DNA of 64,000 nt from Cryobacterium sp. Y57 (GCF_002929505.1 NZ_PJJL01000066.1:32810-96809), one strand, 5' to 3'; shown: positions 1 to 9,199, numbered from the stretch's first letter. The notes: generated by a model from the sequence alone, not told the origin. Numbers and translations are program-made.

Positions 1-6
1 CGGCCG

Positions 7-28
7 GCAAATTGCAGGAGTTATGCGC
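7..28 (-). repeat. One end of a REPIN-like palindromic repeat
   Basis: These 22 bases are the exact reverse complement of bases 23002-23023. They carry the core TGCAGGAGT followed by TATGCGC, which is the right-hand end of the 82-nt inverted-end elements at 23.0-24.5 kb. The matching left end would lie about 60 bases before the window. Confidence 0.75.
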
Positions 29-95
29 AGAGTGGCGCGGGCCGACAGGGGCACCTGCCCGGGCGCGGGCCGAGGGGGCCGCTCGGGCCGCTCGT

Positions 96-101
96 TAGAC
101 T
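96..101 (+). promoter_or_regulatory. -10 hexamer for leaderless RNA methyltransferase gene
   Basis: TAGACT lies exactly 6 nt before the ATG at 108, and there is no Shine-Dalgarno sequence. This is the leaderless arrangement common in Actinobacteria and supports ATG 108 over the upstream TTG 102. Confidence 0.55.
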
Positions 102-107
102 TTGCGG

Positions 108-914
108 ATGCCCCTGATCGCTATCGATGACCTGAGCGACCCACGACTGGTCGACTACGCCCACCTCACCGACGTGGCCCTGAAGAAAGCCCGCGGCACC
201 GAACATGGGCTGTACATCGCCGAGTCGGCCCTCGTGCTCGAGCGGGCCCTGCGAGCGGGGCATGCTCCGCGATCGGTGCTCGCTCTTGGCAACACGGCCG
301 ACGAGGCACTCGCGGTGCTCGGCGACTACGCAGCCGAAATTCCGGTGTTCGTCGGTCCTGGCGACCTGCTCGCCGATCTCACCGGATATATTCTGCATCG
401 CGGTGTGATCGCAGCGATGAACCGGCCAGAGCTGCCGCACGCCGATGCCCTGCTGGCCAGTGCGCGCCGCATCGTCATCCTCGAAAACGTATCGGACCCG
501 ACCAACGTCGGCGCCATCTTTCGCTCGGCCGGCGCCATCGGGGCGGATGCGATTCTGGTCACGCCCCGCTGCTCCGACCCCTTCTACCGCCGGGCCATTC
601 GCGTGTCGATGGGGACCGTGCTGCAGGTGCCGTGGACCCGGGTCGGCGACTGGATGGAGACCCGCGCCCTGCTCACCCGGCACGGCTTCCACGTGGCCGC
701 CCTCGCCCTCACCCCCGACGCGGTCAGCCTGCGCGATTTCGATGGCACTGGGCATGAGCACCTGGCCCTGCTGCTCGGCGCCGAAGGAGAGGGGCTCACG
801 CCCGAGGCGCTCGCCGCATCGGACAGCGTCGTGCAGATTCCGATGAAGCACGGCATCGACTCGCTCAACGTGGCCGCGGCGAGTGCCGTCGCGATGTGGG
901 CCCTGTCCCAGTAG
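108..914 (+). CDS. TrmH/SpoU family RNA 2'-O-methyltransferase
   Basis: Predicted SAM-dependent RNA ribose methyltransferase of 268 residues. An N-terminal substrate-binding part (about residues 10-95, with ALKKARGTEHGLYIAES) is followed by the trefoil-knot SPOUT domain with its three motifs: NVGAIFRSAGAIGAD, LLLGAEGEGL and IPMKHGIDSLNVAAAS. The last two form the cofactor-binding knot. Length and order match the rRNA/tRNA 2'-O-methyltransferases of Actinobacteria. The target (23S rRNA or tRNA) cannot be told from sequence. It is a single gene with a leaderless-type promoter, and the thiolase gene follows 51 bases later with its own -10 element. Confidence 0.88.
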   Translation: MPLIAIDDLSDPRLVDYAHLTDVALKKARGTEHGLYIAESALVLERALRAGHAPRSVLALGNTADEALAVLGDYAAEIPVFVGPGDLLADLTGYILHRGVIAAMNRPELPHADALLASARRIVILENVSDPTNVGAIFRSAGAIGADAILVTPRCSDPFYRRAIRVSMGTVLQVPWTRVGDWMETRALLTRHGFHVAALALTPDAVSLRDFDGTGHEHLALLLGAEGEGLTPEALAASDSVVQIPMKHGIDSLNVAAASAVAMWALSQ

Positions 915-953
915 CCGGACATCGGCCTCCCGCTGTTGTCGCCCCGGCGGGCC

Positions 954-959
954 TAGGCT
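954..959 (+). promoter_or_regulatory. -10 hexamer for leaderless thiolase gene
   Basis: TAGGCT lies exactly 6 nt upstream of the ATG at 966. No ribosome-binding site fits between them. Confidence 0.55.
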
Positions 960-965
960 GGGGTC

Positions 966-2150
966 ATGAGCAATGAAGCTGTCATCGTGGACGTTCTGCG
1001 CACCCCATCGGGCCGGGGCAAACCCGGGGGAGCTCTCGACGGCATTCATCCGGCCGACCTTCTGGCCACCGTGCTGCGCGAGCTGGTCAGCCGCAACGAC
1101 CTCGACTCGGGGCTCGTTGACGACGTGATCGGCGGCTGCGTCAGCCAGGTCGGCGAGCAGAGCAACAACGTCACCCGCACCGCTCTCTTGAGCGCCGGGT
1201 TTCCCGACACCGTTCCCGGCACCACGATCGACCGGCAGTGCGGATCCAGCCAGCAAGCAACCGCCTTCGCCGCCCAGGCCGTCATGAGCGGCAGCGCTGA
1301 CGTCGTCATCGCGTGCGGCGTCGAGTCGATGAGTCGCGTTCCGCTCGGGTCATCGGCCGGCTCTCAAGACCCATACGGCACTCTCATGCATGAGCGCTAT
1401 CCCGACGAACTGGTGAACCAGGGCGTCTCCGCCGAGCTCATCAACCAAAAATGGAACCTCGGCCGCGACGCCCTCGACAACTACGCGGCCCGCTCCCACC
1501 GGCGCGCAGCAGCGACGGCCGAACGGGGAGATTTCTCCGGCGAAATCGTGACCGTCACCCGGCCGGACGGCAGCGTGGTCAGCGAGGACGAGACCATTCG
1601 CGCCGGCACGTCGCACGCCTCGCTGGTGGGCCTGCTGCCCGCCTTTCGTACCGATGCACTCGCGGCCCGGTTTCCGAAGCTTGGCTGGCATGTCACGGCC
1701 GGCAACTCCTCGCCGCTGACCGACGGCGCCTCGGCGACCCTGATCATGAGCGCCAAGCGGGCTGACCAGCTCGGCCTCAACGCCCGCGCCCGCTTTCACA
1801 GTTTCACCGTGGTGGGAAGTGACCCGCTGCTCATGCTGACCGGCGTGATTCCGGCGACCCAGCGCATCCTCTCGCGGGCCGGTCTGAGTATCGACGACAT
1901 CGACGCTTATGAGATCAACGAGGCCTTCGCGAGCGTGCCGCTGGCGTGGCTGCACGAGCTTCACGCCGACCCCGATTGCCTCAACCCGCGTGGCGGCGCC
2001 ATCGCCCTGGGCCACGCGCTCGGTTCCTCGGGTACCCGCCTGCTGGGGACCCTGCTCAACCACCTCGAAATGACCGGAGGTCGATGGGGGCTGCAGGCCA
2101 TGTGCGAGGGAGGCGGCATGGCCAACGCCACCCTGATCGAGAGGCTCTGA
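966..2150 (+). CDS. Acetyl-CoA C-acyltransferase (thiolase family)
   Basis: Thiolase of 394 residues catalysing thiolytic cleavage of 3-ketoacyl-CoA (or the reverse condensation) in fatty acid or steroid side-chain degradation. The acyl-accepting cysteine is near residue 92 in [23 protein letters not shown], the catalytic histidine motif [16 protein letters not shown] and the second cysteine in [13 protein letters not shown] follow in the usual order. Its stop codon overlaps the start of an SDR dehydrogenase by one base. This thiolase plus type-10 hydroxyacyl-CoA-dehydrogenase pairing suggests two consecutive beta-oxidation-like steps. The substrate is unknown; actinobacterial members with this QCGSSQ signature are often annotated as steroid 3-ketoacyl-CoA thiolases. 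Confidence 0.9.
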   Translation: MSNEAVIVDVLRTPSGRGKPGGALDGIHPADLLATVLRELVSRNDLDSGLVDDVIGGCVSQVGEQSNNVTRTALLSAGFPDTVPGTTIDRQCGSSQQATAFAAQAVMSGSADVVIACGVESMSRVPLGSSAGSQDPYGTLMHERYPDELVNQGVSAELINQKWNLGRDALDNYAARSHRRAAATAERGDFSGEIVTVTRPDGSVVSEDETIRAGTSHASLVGLLPAFRTDALAARFPKLGWHVTAGNSSPLTDGASATLIMSAKRADQLGLNARARFHSFTVVGSDPLLMLTGVIPATQRILSRAGLSIDDIDAYEINEAFASVPLAWLHELHADPDCLNPRGGAIALGHALGSSGTRLLGTLLNHLEMTGGRWGLQAMCEGGGMANATLIERL

Positions 2151-2947
2151 TGCACGCCGTCAATGTGCTCAATAGCGGATGCTCCGCCCTCATCACCGGA
2201 GGCGCCTCCGGCCTCGGCCTGGCCTGTGTTCGCACCCTGCACGAAGCCGGGGCATCCGTGGTGTTGCTGGATCTGCCCGGTGCCCCCGGCGAGGAGATCG
2301 CCGCCTCCCTTGGCGAACGGGCCCGGTTCGTCGCCGGCGATGTGACGAGCGCCGGCGATGTGCAGACCGCCGTCGACGTCGCGGTGGCCCAGGGTCCGCT
2401 GCGCATCGTGGTCAATTGCGCCGGCATCGCGCCGGGCGCTCGCACGGTCGGACGCGATGGGCCGCTGCCGCTCGAAGACTTCGAACGCGCTATTCGCATC
2501 AACCTCGTGGGTACGTTCAACGTCGTGCGACTGGCCGCCGCGGCAATGCAGCGCACCGAACCCGTCGGTGACGCGGACCGCCACGGCGGCGCCGAACGCG
2601 GCGTTATCGTCAACACGGCATCGGTCGCCGCGTTTGACGGGCAGATCGGGCAGGCGGCCTACGCTGCCTCCAAGGGTGGCGTCGCCGCGATGACCCTTCC
2701 TTTGGCCCGCGAGTTCGCGCAAAGCCTGATTCGGGTTATGTCCATTGCGCCCGGAATCTTCGACACTCCCATGCTGCAGGGGCTGCCGCAGCCGGTGCGG
2801 GACTCCCTGGGCGCCCAGGTGCCGCACCCGTCCCGACTCGGCGACCCCGACGAATTTGCATTCCTAGTGCGGCATATCATCGAAAATCCCATGCTCAACG
2901 GAGAAACCATCCGTCTCGACGGGGCGATTCGGATGCAGCCGAAGTAG
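2150..2947 (+). CDS. SDR family NAD(P)-dependent dehydrogenase (3-hydroxyacyl-CoA dehydrogenase type 2-like)
   Basis: Classical short-chain dehydrogenase of 265 residues. The TGxxxGxG cofactor loop reads [11 protein letters not shown] after the second strand suggests NAD preference, [10 protein letters not shown] is the NNAG-like strand, and the catalytic Ser-Tyr-Lys set lies in NTASVAAF...[21 protein letters not shown] and the C-terminal end resemble human HSD17B10 and bacterial 3-hydroxyacyl-CoA dehydrogenases. The ATG overlaps the thiolase TGA by one base, implying translational coupling and a shared acyl-CoA pathway. A same-frame upstream extension inside the thiolase gene has no SDR features and is not used. 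Confidence 0.88.
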   Translation: MHAVNVLNSGCSALITGGASGLGLACVRTLHEAGASVVLLDLPGAPGEEIAASLGERARFVAGDVTSAGDVQTAVDVAVAQGPLRIVVNCAGIAPGARTVGRDGPLPLEDFERAIRINLVGTFNVVRLAAAAMQRTEPVGDADRHGGAERGVIVNTASVAAFDGQIGQAAYAASKGGVAAMTLPLAREFAQSLIRVMSIAPGIFDTPMLQGLPQPVRDSLGAQVPHPSRLGDPDEFAFLVRHIIENPMLNGETIRLDGAIRMQPK

Positions 2948-2952
2948 TCATT

Positions 2953-2967
2953 GGCGGCCTGGCCGCC
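2953..2967 (+). terminator. Possible terminator hairpin after the SDR gene
   Basis: GGCGGCC-T-GGCCGCC is a perfect inverted repeat with a 1-nt centre just after the stop codon. There is no T-tract, so termination is only possible. Confidence 0.35.
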
Positions 2968-3051
2968 CTCAGCCGCCCGCAGCCAGATAGTCGCGCCCGG
3001 GACTTCTGAGCGTTTAGAGTCGTAGTATCGACACAATGGGGGCGCGACCGC

Positions 3052-3246
3052 ATGGCAGCGATATTCGGCACCATTCTGGTTCTGGCCGGGTTGGCCGGCG
3101 GCATCGGTTACGCCGTCTGGCTGGTCCGCGCGAATGCCGAGGTTGGCCCGTGGGCGTTCGTGCTGCTCGGCATCGCCGTTCTGGTTCCGTTCGACCTGGT
3201 TCGGGTCTGGCATAATCGGCGCGTCACCGCGCAGAGGCAGCACTGA
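3052..3246 (+). CDS. Small membrane protein, unknown function
   Basis: Predicted protein of 64 residues with two hydrophobic segments (about residues 3-24 and 33-52) separated by a short charged loop, ending in a basic tail (RRVTAQRQH). I do not recognise the family. The stop overlaps the ATG of the next small membrane gene by one base, so the two are probably co-translated. A TAGTAT element at 3023-3028 could be the promoter. No strong Shine-Dalgarno precedes the ATG. Confidence 0.55.
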   Translation: MAAIFGTILVLAGLAGGIGYAVWLVRANAEVGPWAFVLLGIAVLVPFDLVRVWHNRRVTAQRQH

Positions 3247-3539
3247 TGGATCTCCTGCTCGGCTTTGCTCTCATCACTGTCTCGACGGCAATCGGTCTGG
3301 TCGAAGCCGTGAGGATATCCGGGCCGAACCGGGGCCGGCAAACCTTCGTGGGACCCACGGTTCGCCAAAAATTGCTGATGCTGGGCTGGAGAATGCTCTA
3401 CATCGGTCTGCTGGTTTTCGGCGTTTCGCTCGTGCACAAAGAGTGGGGTGATTCGGCGTATCTGATTGTCGGAATCGTCCCCGTTCTGCTACTCATCTTC
3501 GCCCTGTGGCGCAATTGGCGTCTGCCGGCTGACGCCTGA
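3246..3539 (+). CDS. Small membrane protein, unknown function
   Basis: Predicted protein of 97 residues with three hydrophobic stretches (about residues 3-22, 46-62, 70-87), a basic loop between the first two (NRGRQTF...RQK) and a tryptophan-rich end (LWRNWRLPAD). It overlaps the preceding 64-residue membrane gene by one base. I recognise no family, and the pair may form a small membrane complex. It is followed by about 90 bases without clear signals before the convergent regulator gene. Confidence 0.6.
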   Translation: MDLLLGFALITVSTAIGLVEAVRISGPNRGRQTFVGPTVRQKLLMLGWRMLYIGLLVFGVSLVHKEWGDSAYLIVGIVPVLLLIFALWRNWRLPADA

Positions 3540-3630
3540 TCAGGCCGTCCCGGAGGGGCCGCAATCAGACGCATACTGTTTTCTAGAAATTCTGCGCGAT
3601 CAGCTACCGGCGTCACACTATAAAGTGCCG

Positions 3631-5073
3631 CTACTCCGCCGCGTGTGCCTCGAGGAACGCGTACACCTCGGAATCGTCAACGCCGGGAAAAGTTCCGGAC
3701 GGCAACGGCGACAACACGTGCGCGTGCAGCCGGGCGCTCGGCCAGGCCCGCCCAGCCCAGCGGGCGGCGGCATCCGAATCGGGTCGACGGCAGCACGACT
3801 CATCGGGGCAGCGCGATACCGTGCGCTGCGTGGTCTCCCGCCCGCGAAACCACTTGGCCTGCGCAAACGGAACGCCGACGCTGATCGAGAACTCGCCGGC
3901 ATCCGTCGACCCGGTCTGCGTCGCCGACCAGTACGTGCCGGCCGGGGTGTCGGTGTACTGGTAATACTCGGTGGTGCGGTTGGTGTGGGTGAAGGCGCTG
4001 CGGGCGCTCCACTGCTTGCAGACGTACTGCCCTTCGATCGACCCGGTGACGTCCACCGGAAACGGCAGGTCGTCGTTCTCGTACCCCTTCTGCAGAGCGC
4101 CGTCGCCGTTGACTCGCAGAAAATGCAGCGTCATGTCGAGGTGGGACGTGGCGAGGTTGGTCAATCGCAACGCCGCCGCCTCATGGGTCACGCCGAAGGC
4201 GTCGCGAAAGTCTTCCACGGCCAACTCCCGCTCCTGCTTGGCATGTGCAAGAAAGGCAACGGACGCTTCGCGCGGCATCAAACACGCCGCCGCGAAGTAG
4301 TTGATCTCGAGTCGCTGCCAGAGGAACTCGGCGTAGCTGACGGGCCGTTCGTGCCCGAGCAGCCGGTGGCCCATCGCCTGCAACGCCATCGATCGCAGGC
4401 CATGCCCGCCGGGAATCGAGGCCGGCGGCAGGTAGATGCGACCGTTGGCGAGGTCGGTGACCGATCGGGTGGAGCCCGGCAGGTCATTGACATAGATCAG
4501 GCTGAAGCCGAGCTGATCGGCCATGACACTGACCTCGCGGTGGGTGAGGGCACCCGAAGTATGCCCGCTGGCGCGCACCCGCTCCTCCACGAGCTTTTCG
4601 ATCTCGGGCATGTAGTTGCCCTGCTCGCGCATCCGTTCGCGCAATTCGGTGTTGGCACGCCGCGCCTCCTCCGGCGTCGCGATAGCTTCGCTGGCCCGGC
4701 GCGACAGCTCGCGGTGCAGGCCGAGAAGCGACTCGATGGCCGGCAGAGGCATCCCCTTCGTGACTTTGACCATTGGCAGTCCCAGCGCCCCGTACAGCGG
4801 ATTCTTCTGGGCCCGATCCAGTTCGATCTCCAGCGCCGCACGGTTATTGGGCGCTTCCCGGCGCAGCAGCTCGGCCAGATCGACCGACAACGCGGTCGCG
4901 AGGTCCTGCAGGGTCGACAGTTTCGGTTCGCGGCGGCCATTCTCGATCAGGGACAGCTGGCTGCCGGCGAGGCGGACCCGCTCACCGAGCTGGTCGAGGG
5001 TCAGACCGCGCTCGCCACGAAAATGACGGATGCGATGACCGAGGGTGATCAGATCGGAAGCTTGAGGCGACAT
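3631..5073 (-). CDS. ramB: RamB/ScfR-like transcriptional regulator (XRE HTH + degenerate IrrE-like domain)
   Basis: Regulator of 480 residues. The N-terminal HTH_3/XRE domain (about residues 8-66, with LTLDQLGERVRLAGSQLSLIENG) is followed by a helical linker and an IrrE/ImmA-like domain around residues 210-260. Its zinc-peptidase HExxH is degenerate (LQAMGHRLLGH), so it is probably a ligand-binding rather than a catalytic domain. The C-terminal part has clustered cysteines (CPDESCC). This layout matches RamB of Corynebacterium/Mycobacterium and short-chain fatty-acyl regulators controlling acetate, glyoxylate and gluconeogenic genes. It is divergent from pckG, a known type of RamB target. 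The start is supported by AAGGA directly upstream and by a TATCGT element 6 nt before the ATG. The gene symbol rests on family and context only. Confidence 0.82.
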   Translation of the reverse strand: MSPQASDLITLGHRIRHFRGERGLTLDQLGERVRLAGSQLSLIENGRREPKLSTLQDLATALSVDLAELLRREAPNNRAALEIELDRAQKNPLYGALGLPMVKVTKGMPLPAIESLLGLHRELSRRASEAIATPEEARRANTELRERMREQGNYMPEIEKLVEERVRASGHTSGALTHREVSVMADQLGFSLIYVNDLPGSTRSVTDLANGRIYLPPASIPGGHGLRSMALQAMGHRLLGHERPVSYAEFLWQRLEINYFAAACLMPREASVAFLAHAKQERELAVEDFRDAFGVTHEAAALRLTNLATSHLDMTLHFLRVNGDGALQKGYENDDLPFPVDVTGSIEGQYVCKQWSARSAFTHTNRTTEYYQYTDTPAGTYWSATQTGSTDAGEFSISVGVPFAQAKWFRGRETTQRTVSRCPDESCCRRPDSDAAARWAGRAWPSARLHAHVLSPLPSGTFPGVDDSEVYAFLEAHAAE

Positions 5074-5079
5074 TCCTTA

Positions 5080-5085
5080 ACGATA
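5080..5085 (-). promoter_or_regulatory. -10-like hexamer of the RamB-like regulator gene
   Basis: On the minus strand TATCGT stands 6 nt before the ATG at 5073. It sits beside the palindrome at 5090-5105, which would allow autoregulation. Confidence 0.35.
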
Positions 5086-5089
5086 TCTA

Positions 5090-5105
5090 AAGAATGATGA
5101 TTCTT
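5090..5105. promoter_or_regulatory. Palindromic operator candidate between ramB-like gene and pckG
   Basis: AAGAAT-GATG-ATTCTT is a perfect 6-bp inverted repeat with a 4-nt centre in an otherwise GC-rich intergenic region. It lies next to the regulator's putative -10 and about 150 bases upstream of the pckG start. It could serve both divergent genes. No binding data are implied. Confidence 0.4.
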
Positions 5106-5251
5106 AACCTGCAATATCGCGGTTTCTCATCTGAAGGGGGGCCACTCTGAAGATGTGGCCAAAATTCTGGTCGTAGGCAATGTCCTGCACACAACGCAGC
5201 CCGGCGTCCCACAACTTTGTACCTACCCGAGCAGTACAGAAAGGCCAGACG

Positions 5252-7099
5252 ATGACCCTCACCCATTCCCGCCAGAGCGCCGGGGACGCCAACCCGCGTC
5301 GCACGGGGAGCACCGACCCCAACCTGCAAGCCTGGGTCGACGAGATTGCACGCCTGACCGAACCCGACGCGATCGTCTGGTGCGACGGCTCCAAGCGCGA
5401 GGCCAACGACCTCTCCAAACTGCTCGTCGCCTCCGGCCAACTCATCCGGCTGAACCCGGAATGGCGCCCCAACAGCTTTCTTGCTCGAACCAATCCGACG
5501 GACGTCGCCCGCGTCGAGAACCGCACCTTCATCTGCTCCAACGCTGAAGCGGATGCCGGCCCCACCAACAACTGGGCCGAACCGTCCGCCATGCGCGCCG
5601 AACTGCGCGGAGTCTTCGCCGGCTGCATGCGCGGTCGCACCATGTACATCGTGCCGTTCTCGATGGGCCCGCTTGGCGGGCCCATCTCGCAGCTCGGCGT
5701 CGAGATCACCGACTCTCCCTACGTCGTCCTCAACATGGGCATCATGACGCGCATGGGTGAGACCGTGCTGACCATGATCGAAGCCGGAGAACCGTGGGTG
5801 CACACCGTACACAGCGTCGGCTACCCGCTCGTCGACCAGTCGGGCATCACCCGCCCCGAGGTGGAGTGGCCCTGCAACGACGACAAGTACATCGTGCAGT
5901 TTCCCGACACCCGCGAGGTCTGGTCCTACGGTTCCGGCTACGGTGGAAACGCCCTGCTGTCGAAGAAGTCCTTCGCTCTGCGCATCGCATCGGTGATGGG
6001 ACGTGACGAGGGCTGGCTCGCCGAGCACATGCTGCTCATCAAGCTGATCTCGCCCGAGGGCGGCGTGTTCCACATGGCGGCCGCGTTCCCGTCGGCCTGC
6101 GGCAAGACGAACCTGTCGATGCTGCGCCCGACCATCCCCGGTTGGACGGTCGAGACCATCGGCGACGACATCGCCTGGCTGCGCCAGGGCGAAGATGGTC
6201 GCCTGTGGGCGATCAATCCAGAGGCCGGCTTCTTCGGAGTCGCCCCCGGCACCGGTGAAACCACCAACCCGACCGCCGTCTCCACCATGTGGGGCAACAC
6301 CATCTTCACCAACGTCGCACTGCGCGACGACGGAGACGTCTGGTGGGAAGGCCTCACCGATAAAGCTCCCGACCACCTGATCGACTGGCAGGGCAATGAC
6401 TGGACGCCCGACTCCGGCCGCACCGCCGCCCACCCCAACTCGCGTTTCACCGTCGCGGCCGCCCAGTGCCCGTCGATCGCCGACGACTGGGAAGCTGCCG
6501 GTGGCGTACCGATCGACGCCATCGTGTTCGGAGGCCGTCGGGCGACGAACGTTCCGCTGGTCGCGCAGGCGCGCAGCTGGAAACACGGTGTATTCATGGG
6601 AGCCACGATCTCGTCGGAGAAGACCGCCGCCGCTGACGGCATCGTCGGCGAGCTGCGACGCGACCCGTTCGCGATGCTCCCGTTCTGTGGCTACAACATG
6701 GCCGACTACTGGGGCCACTGGCTCAAAGTCGGCAAGGAACTCGGCACCAACGCCCCGGCGATCTTTCAGGTCAACTGGTTCCGCAAGGGTCCGGACGGCG
6801 CTTTCATCTGGCCCGGTTTCGGCGAGAACTCGCGGGTACTCGAATGGATGATTCGCCGCATCCAGGGCACCGCCGACGCCATCGATACCCCGATCGGCCT
6901 GCTTCCGGCCGAGGACGGCCTGAATCTCGACGGTCTCGACCTGTCGAAGGAAGCCGTCGACCAGTTGTTCGCGATCGACCAGAACAGCTGGCTCGCCGAA
7001 TGTGACCTGACCGAGGAATACTTCGACAAGTTCGGTGACAAGGTCCCGCCGGCGCTCCGGGCCGAGCTCGCGAGCGTGCGGTACCACCTGAAGGACTAG
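5252..7099 (+). CDS. pckG: Phosphoenolpyruvate carboxykinase (GTP)
   Basis: Enzyme of 615 residues converting oxaloacetate plus GTP to PEP, GDP and CO2, the entry step of gluconeogenesis. The kinase-1a P-loop region reads [13 protein letters not shown], with the GTP-family omega-loop and nucleotide regions [23 protein letters not shown] and [12 protein letters not shown]. The metal/substrate-site motif [17 protein letters not shown] is also present. Length matches actinobacterial enzymes (about 600-620). ATG 5252 is chosen because AGAAAGG lies 6-12 nt upstream and the protein then begins at the normal family position. It is divergent from a RamB-like regulator, consistent with carbon-source control. 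A strong hairpin follows. Confidence 0.96.
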   Translation: MTLTHSRQSAGDANPRRTGSTDPNLQAWVDEIARLTEPDAIVWCDGSKREANDLSKLLVASGQLIRLNPEWRPNSFLARTNPTDVARVENRTFICSNAEADAGPTNNWAEPSAMRAELRGVFAGCMRGRTMYIVPFSMGPLGGPISQLGVEITDSPYVVLNMGIMTRMGETVLTMIEAGEPWVHTVHSVGYPLVDQSGITRPEVEWPCNDDKYIVQFPDTREVWSYGSGYGGNALLSKKSFALRIASVMGRDEGWLAEHMLLIKLISPEGGVFHMAAAFPSACGKTNLSMLRPTIPGWTVETIGDDIAWLRQGEDGRLWAINPEAGFFGVAPGTGETTNPTAVSTMWGNTIFTNVALRDDGDVWWEGLTDKAPDHLIDWQGNDWTPDSGRTAAHPNSRFTVAAAQCPSIADDWEAAGGVPIDAIVFGGRRATNVPLVAQARSWKHGVFMGATISSEKTAAADGIVGELRRDPFAMLPFCGYNMADYWGHWLKVGKELGTNAPAIFQVNWFRKGPDGAFIWPGFGENSRVLEWMIRRIQGTADAIDTPIGLLPAEDGLNLDGLDLSKEAVDQLFAIDQNSWLAECDLTEEYFDKFGDKVPPALRAELASVRYHLKD

Positions 7100-7112
7100 T
7101 TTCTGCAGCAGT

Positions 7113-7150
7113 AACGGCCCTGTCGCCTCACGCGGCAGGGCTGTTCGCGT
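7113..7150 (+). terminator. Rho-independent terminator of pckG
   Basis: A 14-bp stem (left arm 7113-7126, loop CTCAC, right arm 7132-7145) with two G-T pairs starts 14 bases after the stop codon and is followed by CGCGTCCTTTC. Confidence 0.75.
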
Positions 7151-7219
7151 CCTTTCAGTCCGACTCCGGTGGCTGAGACGAGCCGATACCGGTTTGAGGC
7201 ACCCGGCCGGCGCGGCTGG

Positions 7220-9187
7220 CTAGACCAGAAGCTGGTGCTTGGCGAGATCCCGGTACAGGGGCGTAGAGACAACGAGTTCGGAGTGCGTGCCGACGCCGAC
7301 AACCTCACCGTGGTCGAGCACCACGATCTGGTCGCTGTCAACGACGGTCGACAAACGGTGCGCGATGACGATGAGCGTGCGGTCGGCCGCAACGGCATCG
7401 ATGGCCTCCCGCATCATCTGCTCATTTTTGCCGTCGAGGCTCGACGTCGACTCGTCGAGCAGCAGAATCGGCGGAGCCGCGAGCAGCGCCCGGGCGATGG
7501 CGAGTCGTTGGCGTTCGCCACCGGAGAGCTTGACTCCCGATTCGCCGACAGCAGCTCCCAGCCCAGCGGGGTCGCGCTCGAGCACCTCGCCGAGATTGAC
7601 GGCATGCAGCACCTTGATGCAGTCCTCGTCGGTGGCGTCCGGGGTGGCGAGCGTCAGGTTGTCGCGCAGCGATCCGGCGAGCACCGGGGCGTCCTGCTCG
7701 ACATAGCCGATCTGGGACCGCAACGCGGTGCGATCCAGCGAACGGATGTCCAGCCCACCGAGCCGCACTGTGCCATCGGAGACGTCGTAGAACCGTTCGA
7801 TCAGGGCGAGGATCGTGCTCTTGCCGGCACCGCTGGGCCCGACGAGCGCCGTGCGCAGCCCGCGCGGGGCACTGAAGGAGACTCCCTTGAGCACGGGACG
7901 GGCTTCCACGGCGCCGACGGGGTCGGCGGAAGCGACCGAGCCGGCGGAAGCGACCGTGCCGGCAGCATCCGTTGTCGTCGGTTTGTCATGATCTGCTTCG
8001 GCGTCAACCTCGACTGGCACCGCAGCGTACCCGAAATGCACATTCTCGAAGCTGATTGCGGCGGCTTCGGGGTTGACCTTCTCGTTGGCGGCGCCGACCG
8101 TCATGGCCAGTGGTGCGATATCGCGGTCGAACTGGTCTTCGGCGGGCAGGTCGATGATTTCCTGGATACGGCCGAGGGCGCCGAGCGCCGCGTTGACCGA
8201 GGTGATGGCGCCGAAGAACTGGCCGAGCGGCATGATCATCAGGAACAGGAACAGAATGAACGCGACCAGGTCGGCGATCGTGATGGCGTCGCTGGCGACG
8301 CGAAAACCGCCGACGCCGAGCACCACGAGAAACGACACCTGCATGGCGATACCCGCGATCGGCACGACGAGGGCGCTGATCTTGGCGACCTTGATGCCCA
8401 TGCGCCAGGCGCCGCGAGCGTCTTCTTCGATCACGGCGACTTCGCGCTCGGTCGCATTGGACGCACGCACGGTGCGAATGGCACTGATGGCACGCTCAAC
8501 GCTCGCGGCGAGGTCACCGACCTTCGCCTGGGCTGCCGTGCTCGCCGTGCGGATGCGACGCGAGAGCAGGATGACGGTGACCACCGACACCGCGATGACG
8601 AGCACGGTCAGTCCGAGCAGCACCGGGTCGATGATGAGCATTGCCACGAGAGCGCCGATGAAAGTGAGTGATCCGCCGATGGCTTCGACCAGGCCCTGGG
8701 TGAGCACTGCGCGCAGCAGGGTGGTGTCGCTGCCGACGCGGGAGACGAGGTCTCCGGTGCGACGCGCGTCGAACTCGCTGATCGGCAGGCGCAGCAGACG
8801 CCCGACCAGTTTGCGACGGCTCGAGAGCACAACCCCCTCACCGGTGCGCTGCAACAGGTAGTGCTGGTAGCCGCTGATCAGGCCCGAAATGACTACGAGG
8901 GCGATCAGCAGGCCGACGAGCGATCCGAGCGGATCGTTAGCCTGCACGATCGTGATGACCCGGCTGACGAGCAGAGGCTGGGCCAGACTCGCGGCAGCGC
9001 CGAGCACGCTCAATACGATGACGACGCTGAGCACCTTTTTGTGCTCGAACAGGTAGGGCAGCAACTGGCTGAACGTCGCCCTCGGCCCGGTAGGAGCGGC
9101 ACGGCCGCGGCGGCCGCGCGGCGGCTTGGCTGCGGTGGGCGAAGCTGGGGCAGCGGAGGTTTCGGGCACACGGCTAGCGGTAGTCAC
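7220..9187 (-). CDS. ABC exporter, fused membrane and ATPase domains
   Basis: Half-transporter of 655 residues, type IV exporter fold. A basic, proline-rich N-terminus is followed by six predicted membrane helices (about residues 45-330). The nucleotide-binding domain has Walker A GPSGAGKST, signature LSGGERQRLAIARALL, Walker B ILLLDEST and the H-loop IAHRLST. Such proteins export lipids, peptides or drugs as homo- or heterodimers; the substrate is not inferable. Unusually, about 45 residues rich in Ala, Val, Asp and Thr (around 387-430) separate the aromatic A-loop (VHFGY) from the next strand (VLKGVSF). A TAAGAT element 6 nt before the GTG start suggests a leaderless transcript. The gene is divergent from an ABC-2 export operon. 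Confidence 0.9.
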   Translation of the reverse strand: MTTASRVPETSAAPASPTAAKPPRGRRGRAAPTGPRATFSQLLPYLFEHKKVLSVVIVLSVLGAAASLAQPLLVSRVITIVQANDPLGSLVGLLIALVVISGLISGYQHYLLQRTGEGVVLSSRRKLVGRLLRLPISEFDARRTGDLVSRVGSDTTLLRAVLTQGLVEAIGGSLTFIGALVAMLIIDPVLLGLTVLVIAVSVVTVILLSRRIRTASTAAQAKVGDLAASVERAISAIRTVRASNATEREVAVIEEDARGAWRMGIKVAKISALVVPIAGIAMQVSFLVVLGVGGFRVASDAITIADLVAFILFLFLMIMPLGQFFGAITSVNAALGALGRIQEIIDLPAEDQFDRDIAPLAMTVGAANEKVNPEAAAISFENVHFGYAAVPVEVDAEADHDKPTTTDAAGTVASAGSVASADPVGAVEARPVLKGVSFSAPRGLRTALVGPSGAGKSTILALIERFYDVSDGTVRLGGLDIRSLDRTALRSQIGYVEQDAPVLAGSLRDNLTLATPDATDEDCIKVLHAVNLGEVLERDPAGLGAAVGESGVKLSGGERQRLAIARALLAAPPILLLDESTSSLDGKNEQMMREAIDAVAADRTLIVIAHRLSTVVDSDQIVVLDHGEVVGVGTHSELVVSTPLYRDLAKHQLLV

Positions 9188-9193
9188 TGGTAA

Positions 9194-9199
9194 ATCTTA
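9194..9199 (-). promoter_or_regulatory. -10 hexamer of the ABC exporter gene
   Basis: TAAGAT on the minus strand is exactly 6 nt before the GTG start at 9187. The protein start matches a leaderless mRNA. Confidence 0.5.

Noticed and set aside
21..1256. Long minus-strand reading of 411 codons opposite the methyltransferase and thiolase genes
   Set aside because: It is antisense to two genes with complete family motifs, has shuffled-looking His/Gly/Arg-rich composition and no domain. High GC produces such readings throughout the window.
3466..5097. Plus-strand reading of 543 codons opposite the RamB-like gene
   Set aside because: The minus strand carries HTH and IrrE-like domains; the plus-strand translation has no recognisable motif.
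5087..7087. Minus-strand reading of 666 codons opposite pckG
   Set aside because: pckG on the plus strand is unmistakable; the antisense reading is a codon-structure artefact of GC-rich third positions.
7169..8671. Plus-strand reading of 500 codons opposite the ABC exporter
   Set aside because: It is Asp/Arg/His-rich without domains and covers the nucleotide-binding domain of the real gene.
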